Source of the DNA: Paenibacillus sp. DMB5
GTDB taxonomy: Bacteria; Bacillota; Bacilli; Paenibacillales; Paenibacillaceae
DNA length: 64,000 nt
Reading direction: 5' to 3'
NCBI RefSeq assembly: GCF_001517085.1
Contig: NZ_LRAC01000092.1
Span: 37,915 to 101,914, forward strand
Shown: in pieces, positions 1 through 7,792 of the stretch
Position numbering within the stretch: position 1 is the first letter of the stretch
Layout of the letters: every line of letters begins with the position of its first letter
Made by a program: the position numbers and the translations under genes
Notes under the pieces: generated by a model
What the model saw: the letters and a program-made list of their open reading frames with translations, nothing else
The model's database searches: none
Told to the model about the DNA's origin: nothing

Positions 1-960
1 TGGCTGCTGCCCTTTGTCTTATTCGGCGTAATCGGCATTTTTGCCAGTCTGCGCCGCAGGCATTTTACGATGCAGCACAAAGAAGCCCTGTTCTGGCTGG
101 CCTGGCTGATTCCGGCGATGGGATTCTTCAGTATCGCCGGATTCTTCCACCAGTATTATCTGATCATGATGGCGCCGCCGGTTGCGGCGCTGGCCGGAGC
201 AGGCTGGTTCAAGCTCTGGCACTACTATAAAGAGCGTTCCGGCTGGCTGTCCTGGCTGCTTCCGGCAGCAGTCCCGGCTACTGCAGCCTTCCAGTGGTAC
301 ATTATTCGTCCTTATGACAGCACCATCGGCAGCGGCTGGTCAATCGGAGTGCTGGCTGCAGGGCTTGCAGCAGCCTTGCTTCTGATTGTGCTGCGGATTC
401 TAAAAGGCCGGGGGAAGCCAGCCCTTGTCCATGCCGCAGCTGTAGCCGGGCTGCTGGTGCTGCTGATCGGCCCACTGTACTGGGCGTTTACACCGATCAC
501 CTACGGGCTTAACAGTATGACTCCGGCCGCAGGTCCTGACAGCAGTGACAGCGGCGGCTTCGGAGGAGGCGGCGGACGAAATACCGGCACCGGAGTGAAC
601 GGGGAGCTGCTTGCCTATCTGAAGGAGCATAATACCGGTGAAGAATATCTATTCGCAGCCATGGATTACGGGACAGCAGGCCCGTATATTATCGATGAAG
701 GTGAAAAAGTAGTTATTCTGAACGGTTTCAACAACTCGGATGTACCTTACACGACTGAGACACTGCGGGCACTGGTAGAAAGCGGCAAAGTGAAATACTT
801 CCTCGTCACCAGCGGTGGTATGGGCGGCGGACGGGGCGGCGGCAATTCGGAGATTACCAGCTGGATTACGGAAAATGGCACAGAGGTGCCTTCAGCCGAT
901 TGGCAGGGTACCGTAACAGGCGGAGCCGGCGGGACCCTGTATGAGATCCATTTAAACTAA
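1..960 (+). CDS. Lipid-linked sugar glycosyltransferase, YkcB/ArnT-like (3' part)
   Basis: The gene runs in from the left edge; the reading frame is open from base 1, so the start lies outside the window. The visible part has several hydrophobic membrane segments (for example WLAWLIPAMGFFSIAGF and around AALLLIVLRIL). A glycine-rich linker and a C-terminal soluble domain follow, containing LLAYLKEHNTGEEYLFA and VKYFLVTSGGMGGGRGGG. This C-terminal domain is typical of the YkcB-type PMT_2/GT39 family, which transfers sugars from polyprenyl phosphate to acceptors outside the membrane. A GT2 gene of the YkcC type follows 28 bp downstream, the same order as ykcB-ykcC in Bacillus, so the two probably work together: one charges the lipid and the other uses it. 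The acceptor is unknown. The family call is fairly sure; the substrate is not visible. Confidence 0.8.
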   Translation, partial: WLLPFVLFGVIGIFASLRRRHFTMQHKEALFWLAWLIPAMGFFSIAGFFHQYYLIMMAPPVAALAGAGWFKLWHYYKERSGWLSWLLPAAVPATAAFQWYIIRPYDSTIGSGWSIGVLAAGLAAALLLIVLRILKGRGKPALVHAAAVAGLLVLLIGPLYWAFTPITYGLNSMTPAAGPDSSDSGGFGGGGGRNTGTGVNGELLAYLKEHNTGEEYLFAAMDYGTAGPYIIDEGEKVVILNGFNNSDVPYTTETLRALVESGKVKYFLVTSGGMGGGRGGGNSEITSWITENGTEVPSADWQGTVTGGAGGTLYEIHLN

Positions 961-988
961 GCACATTTAATTTAAGGAGGAGCTGCCC

Positions 989-1972
989 ATGAATATCAGC
1001 GTGCGCTATTCCGTCATTATACCGATGTACAATGAAGAAGCCGTGATTCAGGAAACCTACCGGCGGATCAAAAAAGTAATGGGTACAACAGGCGAGTCCT
1101 ATGAGCTGCTGTTCGTAAATGACGGCAGTACAGATCATTGTGCACAGATGGTGGAGGAATACAGCTACTGGGACGAGAGTGTGAAGCTGATCGACCTTTC
1201 GCGCAATTTCGGCCATCAGATTGCCATTACAGCCGGCATGGACTATTCGCTGGGCGATGCCGTCATCATTATTGATGCCGATTTGCAGGACCCGCCGGAA
1301 CTGATTCTGAAGATGATCGAGGAATGGAAAAAGGGCTACGAGGTCGTATATGCCAAGCGGATCAAGCGCAAAGGCGAATCCTTATTCAAAAAATGGACGG
1401 CCAGCGCCTTTTACCGTATTCTCCGCTATTCTACCGACATCTCCATCCCGGTGGATACCGGTGATTTCCGGCTGATCGACCGCAAGGTGTGTGAAGAGCT
1501 GAAACGGCTGCCGGAGAAAAACCGGTTTGTCCGCGGCCTGGTCAGCTGGGTCGGCTTCCGGCAGAAGGCGATAGAATACGAGCGGGATGAGCGGCTGGCC
1601 GGAGAGACCAAATATCCGCTGAAGCGGATGATCAAGCTGTCGCTGGACGGCATGACCTCCTTTTCATACAAGCCGCTGAAGCTGGCAGGTTATCTCGGAG
1701 GGCTGCTCTCAGCCGGCGGATTTCTGTACCTTATGTATGTGCTGTACCTGGCGCTCTTTACGGATGAGGCCGTTAAAGGCTGGGCATCAATGATCGGCAT
1801 TACCTTAACGTTTAACGGGTTCGTGCTGATCATGCTGGGTATTCTCGGCGAGTATGTAGGCCGGATTTATGATGAGACCAAGGGCCGTCCGCTGTATATT
1901 GTGCAGGATTTCTATGAGGGCAGGGCGCAGCAGGCTGTTCAGGAGCCCAGAGTAGCCCAGCTTAACAAGTGA
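989..1972 (+). CDS. Polyprenyl-phosphate glycosyltransferase, GT2 (YkcC/DPM1-like)
   Basis: This 327-residue enzyme has the GT-A fold signatures YSVIIPMYNEE near the N-terminus, a metal-binding DADLQDPPE near residue 95, and DTGDFRLIDRKV near residue 155. Two C-terminal membrane helices (about 230-255 and 265-290) end in a conserved EYVGRIYDETKGRPLY tail. That is the layout of bacterial dolichol-phosphate-mannose-synthase-like enzymes (GtrB, YkcC), which load a nucleotide sugar onto undecaprenyl phosphate on the inner face of the membrane. A strong AAGGAGG lies 8 bases before the ATG. It follows the YkcB-like gene closely and is probably cotranscribed, ending at the terminator just downstream. 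The sugar cannot be inferred. Confidence 0.88.
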   Translation: MNISVRYSVIIPMYNEEAVIQETYRRIKKVMGTTGESYELLFVNDGSTDHCAQMVEEYSYWDESVKLIDLSRNFGHQIAITAGMDYSLGDAVIIIDADLQDPPELILKMIEEWKKGYEVVYAKRIKRKGESLFKKWTASAFYRILRYSTDISIPVDTGDFRLIDRKVCEELKRLPEKNRFVRGLVSWVGFRQKAIEYERDERLAGETKYPLKRMIKLSLDGMTSFSYKPLKLAGYLGGLLSAGGFLYLMYVLYLALFTDEAVKGWASMIGITLTFNGFVLIMLGILGEYVGRIYDETKGRPLYIVQDFYEGRAQQAVQEPRVAQLNK

Positions 1973-2001
1973 ATAGGGAGAGTGACCTCTCCGGTACGAA
2001 A

Positions 2002-2050
2002 AAAGCTATCCCGGCAGATTTGGCCTCAGGCCAATCCACCGGAATAGCTT
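2002..2050. terminator. Bidirectional terminator between the GT2 gene and the FAD oxidoreductase
   Basis: AAGCTATCCCGG and CCGGAATAGCTT form a near-perfect stem around a roughly 25-base apical region that can itself pair (TTGGCC/GGCCAA). A-rich and T-rich flanks allow termination of the two convergent genes. Confidence 0.75.
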
Positions 2051-2095
2051 ATTGCTGCTCTGAATTACTGAGCTGTATAGGCTTGCCTCGTAATA

Positions 2096-2662
2096 CTAAG
2101 CCTTCAGCAAATCGTGGTCCACATATCTTGCGCCGTTCAGCTCGCTGATGATGTTGATGGCTACTTTTGCACCGTCACCGGCAGTGATGATGGCGTGTAC
2201 ACTGACACCGGCAACCGTTCCGGCGGCCCAGATGCCGTTAACATTGGTTTTGCCCTCTGCGTTAACCGCCACTACGGTTTTGATTCTTGGCTCAGTGCCG
2301 TCCTTCGTTTCTACTCCTGCTTTGGCGGCAAGGTCAGTCAGCACTCCAGTTGCCAGGATAACATGCTTCGCTTCGTAAGTAGCACCGCTTTCGGTTTCAA
2401 TCGTAATGCCTTCGCCGCCGGCTGTGAGGTTAACGGCCTGATCGGCAATCAGCTCTGCTCCAAATTTGACCGCCTGCTTATGGCCGGTTTCAACCAGGTC
2501 GGGACCGCCGATTTCGGCAATTCCATAATAGTTCTCATACCAGCCTCTGCGGGTCATGCCTTTGTCATTGTCAATCAACAGCGTTTTTTTGCCCGCCTTG
2601 GCAGTGAACAGGGCGGCGCTTGCACCGGCAGGGCCGGCTCCGATAACAGCAACTTCATACAT
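2096..2662 (-). CDS. Small NAD(P)/FAD-dependent oxidoreductase, thioredoxin-reductase-like
   Basis: This 188-residue protein starts with the FAD-binding Rossmann motif VAVIGAGPAGASAALFTAKAG. It ends with the thioredoxin-reductase-type FAD signature VNGIWAAGTVAGVSVHAIITAGDGAKVAINI. It is far shorter than thioredoxin reductase (about 310 residues): the central NAD(P) domain is missing, and no CxxC redox pair is seen. It could be a single-domain flavoprotein of the compact oxidoreductase type found in Bacilli. The RBS AGGAGG precedes the ATG, and a consensus -10 TATAAT lies about 45 bp upstream. No neighbour suggests a partner, so the substrate is unknown. Confidence 0.75.
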   Translation of the reverse strand: MYEVAVIGAGPAGASAALFTAKAGKKTLLIDNDKGMTRRGWYENYYGIAEIGGPDLVETGHKQAVKFGAELIADQAVNLTAGGEGITIETESGATYEAKHVILATGVLTDLAAKAGVETKDGTEPRIKTVVAVNAEGKTNVNGIWAAGTVAGVSVHAIITAGDGAKVAINIISELNGARYVDHDLLKA

Positions 2663-2694
2663 AGCGTTAACCTCCTGGAAATTAAGTAAAGTTA

Positions 2695-2712
2695 AGTATG
2701 CTTACTATTATA
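2695..2712 (-). promoter_or_regulatory. Promoter -10 and start-site palindrome of the FAD oxidoreductase gene
   Basis: On the minus strand a perfect -10 TATAAT (2707-2712) is followed at the expected start site by the near-palindrome AGTAAGCATACT (2695-2706). I find no good -35. An activator or a repressor at the palindrome is possible. Confidence 0.45.
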
Positions 2713-2733
2713 ACGTTAATTACGGCTTATAAG

Positions 2734-4272
2734 CTACCAGCCTGCCAGACAGGGCAGAGTGATGGTGAAGGTAGTCCCTTTACCGGGGGCGCTCTCCGCG
2801 CTGATCTCTCCGCCGTGCGCTTCAACAAGCGATTTGGTGATGGATAAGCCGAGGCCGGATCCGCCGTATTTGCGCGTGCGCGAAGAGTCGCTGCGGTAGA
2901 AGCGGTCGAAAACATGCGGCAGATGCTCGGCTGAAATCCCCGAGCCGTTGTCGCTCACAGCAAGCTCTGCTTCATGGTTTCGGGCATGCAGGGCAATGTG
3001 GATAGCCCCTTGTTCTTTATCCGTATGCTGCACGGCATTATGAAACAGATTGAGCACAACCTGCTTGATTTTGTCAGGGTCATACATTCCGCGGATGCCC
3101 CTTGAACAGTCGAAGGTGACCCGGCGGCTGCCTGCCAGGACCAGCAGCTGCGGCTGCATCTCCCCGATAATCTCATCCAGCTGCAGCTCTTTGGCCCTGA
3201 GCTGGGGCGCGCCGTCCATCCGGGCCAGCAGCAGGAGATCCTCGACCAGCTTGTTGATCCGCCTGGATTCCCCGTGCATGCTGTTCAGCGCATTATAGAG
3301 CTGCTCTTTATTGTCCGCAGCCCCGCGCAGCAGCACCTCCAGGAAGCCGTGGATTGAGGTGAGCGGGGTGCGCAGCTCATGCGAGGCGTCGGCTGCGAAC
3401 CGCCGCATCTGCTCCTTGGCCTCGCGCTCACCCCGGAAGGAGATTTCCAGCCGCTCCAGCATTCCGTTGAAGGAATGGGAGAGCTTGTCGATTTCTGTCT
3501 GTCCCTGATTAACCGGGAAGCGGACATCCAGATTGCCGGCATCTATACTCTCTGCGGCATCCCCCATATTGGACAGCGGTACGAGCGTCTTGCGCAATGC
3601 GGGCAGGTAGAGGAAGAGGCCGGCCAGCAGAGCGGCCACGGCGAGTACAGCAAAAATCATCAGTTGCTGCAGGATCACATCCTTCAGCGGTCCTGTCTCC
3701 ACACTCATCTGCAGCAGAATTTTGTTCCCGCCGGGCCGGCCCAGATCCATGAAGACAGCCAGATGCTGGCTGCCGTCCGAGGCCGTAATCAGCCTGTAGC
3801 TTCCGGTTGCCTTATCCGTCGTATGAATGAGCAATTCATTGTATTGCTGATCGTTCAGCCTCGGGGCGGCAGACTCGGACAGCGTATCCTTCTGCAGGTC
3901 CGTAAAGGTGCCGTCCGAGCTGTATGCGGCAATGGTCGTATGCGCATCGAGCAGAAGCGGGCGGCCTCCCTCGCCGTTGCGCTGGCCAGACGGGTTGTTG
4001 CCCGGCATGCTGCCCATGCTGCCGCCGCTGAAGGAATTAGAGAAATCCCCGTAAATGAGCCGGTAAAAAAAATCACGCGGCACAGACCGCAGCTGGGCCT
4101 CCATCGTTTCGGCCCGGTTGCTGTAAATAAAGTTGCGCATCAGCACATACTGCAGCACTCCGATGAGCAGCAGGAGGGCGGAAAGAATAAGCAGCGAGGT
4201 AGCCAGCAGCTGCTTGCGCAAGGACCTTGGAGCGTGCAGCCTGCGCAGAAAGCGGGGCAGACGCGTTATCAT
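2734..4272 (-). CDS. Sensor histidine kinase, OmpR/EnvZ class
   Basis: 512 residues: membrane helix at about 22-46, an extracytoplasmic sensor (about 50-200) with a glycine/serine-rich stretch near residues 82-103, and a second helix at about 204-224. A HAMP linker (225-280) and HisKA follow, with the phospho-acceptor His298 in FAADASHELRTPL. The HATPase_c has its N-box (VVLNLFHNAVQHT), G1 (DNGSGIS), F (FDRFYRSD) and G2 (GSGLGLSI). It autophosphorylates and passes phosphate to the adjacent regulator, whose stop codon overlaps this start (ATGA at 4269-4272), showing translational coupling. The signal is not deducible. Confidence 0.93.
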   Translation of the reverse strand: MITRLPRFLRRLHAPRSLRKQLLATSLLILSALLLLIGVLQYVLMRNFIYSNRAETMEAQLRSVPRDFFYRLIYGDFSNSFSGGSMGSMPGNNPSGQRNGEGGRPLLLDAHTTIAAYSSDGTFTDLQKDTLSESAAPRLNDQQYNELLIHTTDKATGSYRLITASDGSQHLAVFMDLGRPGGNKILLQMSVETGPLKDVILQQLMIFAVLAVAALLAGLFLYLPALRKTLVPLSNMGDAAESIDAGNLDVRFPVNQGQTEIDKLSHSFNGMLERLEISFRGEREAKEQMRRFAADASHELRTPLTSIHGFLEVLLRGAADNKEQLYNALNSMHGESRRINKLVEDLLLLARMDGAPQLRAKELQLDEIIGEMQPQLLVLAGSRRVTFDCSRGIRGMYDPDKIKQVVLNLFHNAVQHTDKEQGAIHIALHARNHEAELAVSDNGSGISAEHLPHVFDRFYRSDSSRTRKYGGSGLGLSITKSLVEAHGGEISAESAPGKGTTFTITLPCLAGW

Positions 4273-4955
4273 AACAGGTCCACCCGGTAACCGGCGCCGC
4301 GCAGTGTGCGGATAATCCGGTGCTCCTTATCGCCCAGCTTCTCGCGGAGGGAACGGATATAGACCTCGACGATATTTTCCTCACCGCCGAAGTCATAGCC
4401 CCATACCTTGTCCAGAATCATCGGTTTGCTGAGCACCAGGCCGTGGTTAATCACGAGGTACTGCAGCAGCTCATATTCAGTCGGGGAGAGCTCAAGCACC
4501 TCGTCCCTGAACCGGATTTCCTTACGTCTGCCGTCGATCCGGAACGGGCCGCAGCGGACCTCGCCGAGCAGGCCGGGGAATTGGTTGCGCAGCCGCGCCT
4601 GTATCCGTGCCAGCAGCTCATCGAAGCTGAACGGCTTAACCATGTAATCATCTGCGCCGATGGACAGGCCCTTAACCCGGTCATCGACCTCGTCTTTGGC
4701 CGTCAGCATAATGACGGCAATTTCCGTTTCCTCCGAACGGAGATAACGGCACACCTCAAACCCGTCCATCCCGGGCATCATCACATCAAGAATCGCCACA
4801 TGCGGCTTGAAATCCGCAGCAATGGCGATGGCGCTTGCGCCGTCAGGTGCCGTTTTTACTTCAAAGCCTTCATTGCAGAGTCCCAGTTCCAGAAACTGGA
4901 GTATATGAGGCTCGTCGTCAACGAGCAGGAGGCGTACGCCCTGGGTTGCTTTCAT
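4269..4955 (-). CDS. Response regulator, OmpR/PhoB family
   Basis: The receiver domain has acidic residues in LLLVDDEPHIL, phospho-acceptor Asp about residue 57 in VAILDVMMPGMDG, and the conserved Lys in DDYMVKPFSFDELLARI. A winged-helix Trans_reg_C domain follows (LSPTEYELLQYLV ... VEVYIRSLREKLGD ... RIIRTLRGAGYRV). Four in-frame ATGs lie near the start (4970, 4961, 4958, 4955). The GGAGG at 4964-4968 overlaps the first, so 4955 or 4958 is the likely start. The gene is cotranscribed with the overlapping kinase gene. Targets are unknown; the upstream region holds two ATGGTTAATC direct repeats that could be binding sites for this protein. Confidence 0.93.
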   Translation of the reverse strand: MKATQGVRLLLVDDEPHILQFLELGLCNEGFEVKTAPDGASAIAIAADFKPHVAILDVMMPGMDGFEVCRYLRSEETEIAVIMLTAKDEVDDRVKGLSIGADDYMVKPFSFDELLARIQARLRNQFPGLLGEVRCGPFRIDGRRKEIRFRDEVLELSPTEYELLQYLVINHGLVLSKPMILDKVWGYDFGGEENIVEVYIRSLREKLGDKEHRIIRTLRGAGYRVDLL

Positions 4956-5397
4956 CATCATTTCCTCCATTTACAATAAGAGATAGCTATAGTATGACAC
5001 ATTAGGTTGAACGTTTGCTGAATAACAATGCCAAGACGATTCGAAAATGTCGTTCATGGTTAATCATAATGGTTAATCTATGTATACAGGCTGTAAATGT
5101 AAATTTATGAAGGGAATTAGCGGAAATTTTAACTTTATCAGGGTGTAAAAAGGGTTTTGACGGCGGGCCTAGAACACTTTACAATAAGGATACCAAACCG
5201 GAGGATTAAAGAAATTTCCAGCGTTCCGGCAGCGTGATACATATCCTTTTGTTTTCCCCGTTCGTCATCTTATCAAATATCCTATCAGGCACCTTTCTTT
5301 TCATTTTACTTCTTTGGGTACACTTCTTTTTGGAATCAGATTCACTTAAACCTCATTTATTTCGTTTTTATTACCCATATGTCAAGGAGGCTCTTCC
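4956..5397. other. Divergent intergenic region between the two-component system and glgC
   Basis: This 442-bp AT-rich spacer carries two exact direct repeats ATGGTTAATC at 5056-5065 and 5069-5078. The 13-bp offset is slightly more than one helical turn, as seen for OmpR-class tandem sites. Further right are the glgC promoter (5157-5185) and a pyrimidine-rich leader of about 200 nt that ends in AAGGAGG. I find no small ORF or recognisable riboswitch in the leader. Confidence 0.5.
5157..5185 (+). promoter_or_regulatory. SigA-type promoter of the glgCDP operon
   Basis: TTGACG (5157-5162), a 17-bp spacer and TACAAT (5180-5185) match the housekeeping consensus closely. Transcription would begin near 5192, leaving a leader of about 205 nt before the glgC ATG. 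Confidence 0.75.
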
Positions 5398-6561
5398 ATG
5401 AAGAAAAAAGAAATGGTAGCTATGCTATTGGCGGGAGGCCAAGGGAAAAGGCTGAAGGGCTTGACCAAATCGCTTGCCAAGCCCGCTGTGTATTTTGGAG
5501 GAACCTACCGGATTATTGATTTCCCGCTGAGCAACTGCTCGAATTCAGGAATCGATACGGTTGGCGTGCTGACGCAATATGAGCCGCTGGTCCTGCATTC
5601 ATACATTGGAGTAGGCGGTGACTGGGATTTGAACCGCAAGGACGGCGGTGTATTTGTATTGCCGCCGCATGAACGGGAGAACGGAAGCAGCTGGTACCGG
5701 GGTACGGCTGATGCGATTTACCGTAATCTGAAGTTTGTAGACCAGTTCGATCCGGAGCATGTGCTTATTCTGTCCGGCGACCATATCTACAAAATGGATT
5801 ACAACGCCATGCTGCAGTATCACAAGTCAAGAAATGCGGACTGCACGATTTCCGTCATTGACGTTTCTCTGGAGGAGGCAAGCCGCTTCGGCATCCTCAA
5901 TACGGATGAAGACCTGAAAATTTACGAATTTGAAGAAAAACCCGCCAAGCCTAAGAGCACACTGGCATCGATGGGTGTATATATTTTTAAATGGGAGGTT
6001 CTGCGCAAGCATCTGCTGGAGGATGGCGAGAAGCCGGATTCCTCTCATGATTTCGGGAAGGACATCATTCCGCTGATGCTGGCAGACAACAATTCCCTGT
6101 ATGCTTATCCTTTTGAAGGCTACTGGAGAGACGTCGGTACGGTAACCAGCCTGTGGGAAGCCAACATGGATCTCTTGAGCGACCATCCGCCGCTGAATCT
6201 GAATGATCCGAACTGGCGGATTTTTACCCGCAACCCGAACCAGCCTGCACAATATGTGGCTCCGGAAGCCAAAGTATCGAGCTGCATCATTAATGAGGGC
6301 TGCATTGTGCGCGGGGAAGTGAAGCATTCGGTGCTGTTCTACGGCGTGGAAGTGGGCGAAGGCAGCGTTATTACCGACTCGGTCATTATGCCCAAGGTAA
6401 AGATCGGCAAGAATGTAAGAATTCATAAAGCCATCATAAGCGAAAATACAGTGATCGAAGATTATATGGAGATCGGCAATGACCGGGAGAATGAGGATGA
6501 GATTCTGCTGATCGACAATCGTAGCAAAAAACGCAAAACAGTTGCAGCCAAAACCATATAA
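5398..6561 (+). CDS. glgC: Glucose-1-phosphate adenylyltransferase, catalytic subunit GlgC
   Basis: This 387-residue protein makes ADP-glucose from ATP and glucose-1-phosphate, the first committed step of glycogen synthesis. The nucleotide-binding loop [19 protein letters not shown] lies at about residues 13-31. [11 protein letters not shown], the GTADAIYRN motif and the catalytic-region [11 protein letters not shown] follow, with a C-terminal left-handed beta-helix of hexapeptide repeats ([31 protein letters not shown]). The length is normal for Bacillus-type GlgC. The RBS AAGGAGG lies 7 bases before the ATG. It leads an operon with glgD (21 bp away) and glgP. Confidence 0.96.
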   Translation: MKKKEMVAMLLAGGQGKRLKGLTKSLAKPAVYFGGTYRIIDFPLSNCSNSGIDTVGVLTQYEPLVLHSYIGVGGDWDLNRKDGGVFVLPPHERENGSSWYRGTADAIYRNLKFVDQFDPEHVLILSGDHIYKMDYNAMLQYHKSRNADCTISVIDVSLEEASRFGILNTDEDLKIYEFEEKPAKPKSTLASMGVYIFKWEVLRKHLLEDGEKPDSSHDFGKDIIPLMLADNNSLYAYPFEGYWRDVGTVTSLWEANMDLLSDHPPLNLNDPNWRIFTRNPNQPAQYVAPEAKVSSCIINEGCIVRGEVKHSVLFYGVEVGEGSVITDSVIMPKVKIGKNVRIHKAIISENTVIEDYMEIGNDRENEDEILLIDNRSKKRKTVAAKTI

Positions 6562-6582
6562 TTTTAGAGGACGGTGACCGCG

Positions 6583-7686
6583 ATGAAAGAGCTTATGGGC
6601 GTAATTAATCTTGATCATGAACTGGACAAATTGAATGAATTAACCTATTTCCGCTGCGGTGCGGCCGTGCCTTTTGCCAGCCGTTACCGGCTGATCGATT
6701 TCGTATTATCCAATATGATGAGAGCGGAACTGGAGAGTGTCGGGCTGTTTGTCCGCCGCAAATACCGTTCGCTGATGGACCATCTGGGTGACGGAAAGTC
6801 CTGGGATATGAACCGCAAGCATGGCGGGCTGTTCATTCTGCCTCCGGACTGGAACGATCCGACCGATACGTCAATCGGTGATCTGCAGCACTATCATAAC
6901 AACCTGGATTTTTTTAAAAGAGCCTCCGCCAAGTACATTGTATTCTCGGGCAGCCAGCATATTAATACTGTTGATCTGCAGGATGCCTTCCAGTACCATC
7001 TGGAAAAGGGTGCCGATGTCACGCTTGTCTACAAAGCGATTGACCAGCTTCAGCCCGAGCATGATCCGTGCTTGCGGCTTGAATTAAATGAGGACAATCT
7101 CGTTACCGAGATTCACCAGGAGAAGCATCATCCCAATGTCTACCTGGATATATTCATCATGGAAAAGAAATTGTTCCTGGAGCAGGTGGAGTACTGCATT
7201 GCGCATGGGGAGAGCTTTTTCTTCCGTGACGTGATTCAGAAGAACCGGGCCAATTTCAAAATTGCCGGCTATGAATACAAAGGCTATCATGCCGTAATCA
7301 ATTCACTGGAGAGCTATTACAAGAATAGTCTGGAGCTTCTCAAACAGGAGAATTATCTGGGTCTGTTCAAGGAAAATCCGGTGCAGACCAAGATCAAATA
7401 TGAAGCGCCGACCCGTTATCTGGACAGCGCAAGTGTCACCAATTCCCTGGTAGCCAACGGCTGCGTTATCGGCGGAACCGTCGAGAACAGCGTGATTTTC
7501 CGCGGGGTACAGATCCGTGAAGGCGCGAAAATCATCAATTCTGTCATCATGCAGAAATGTGTGATTGAAGAGAACGCTGTAATTGAGAATGTTATCATGG
7601 ATAAGGACGTACACCTCAGCAAGGACAGGATACTCGTCGGGGATAGCAAGCGTCCGTTTGTCATCGCCAAGAGCAGCAAAATTTAA
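6583..7686 (+). CDS. glgD: ADP-glucose pyrophosphorylase regulatory subunit GlgD
   Basis: The fold is the same as GlgC, but the N-terminal glycine-rich GGQGKRL loop is replaced by MGVINLDHELDKLNELTYFR. This is the hallmark of GlgD, the non-catalytic subunit that boosts GlgC in Bacillus. Conserved parts are RYRLIDFVLSN, LFILPPDW, IVFSGSQHIN and a C-terminal hexapeptide beta-helix (VTNSLVANGCVIGGTVENSVIF, SVIMQKCVIEENAVIENVIM). ATG at 6583 gives the start aligned to the family; a GTG at 6574 is in frame and sits only 3 bases after AGAGG, too close. It is cotranscribed with glgC and probably forms a heterotetramer with it. Confidence 0.92.
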   Translation: MKELMGVINLDHELDKLNELTYFRCGAAVPFASRYRLIDFVLSNMMRAELESVGLFVRRKYRSLMDHLGDGKSWDMNRKHGGLFILPPDWNDPTDTSIGDLQHYHNNLDFFKRASAKYIVFSGSQHINTVDLQDAFQYHLEKGADVTLVYKAIDQLQPEHDPCLRLELNEDNLVTEIHQEKHHPNVYLDIFIMEKKLFLEQVEYCIAHGESFFFRDVIQKNRANFKIAGYEYKGYHAVINSLESYYKNSLELLKQENYLGLFKENPVQTKIKYEAPTRYLDSASVTNSLVANGCVIGGTVENSVIFRGVQIREGAKIINSVIMQKCVIEENAVIENVIMDKDVHLSKDRILVGDSKRPFVIAKSSKI

Positions 7687-7792
7687 TCCCAGGATCAGCC
7701 GGACTGTGTAAGCATGCAGTCCGGCTGGTCCTGACTTTCCATAGAGGCCCTGTATCTCACAAAAATACACATCCGACTGGAGGAACCTGCTG

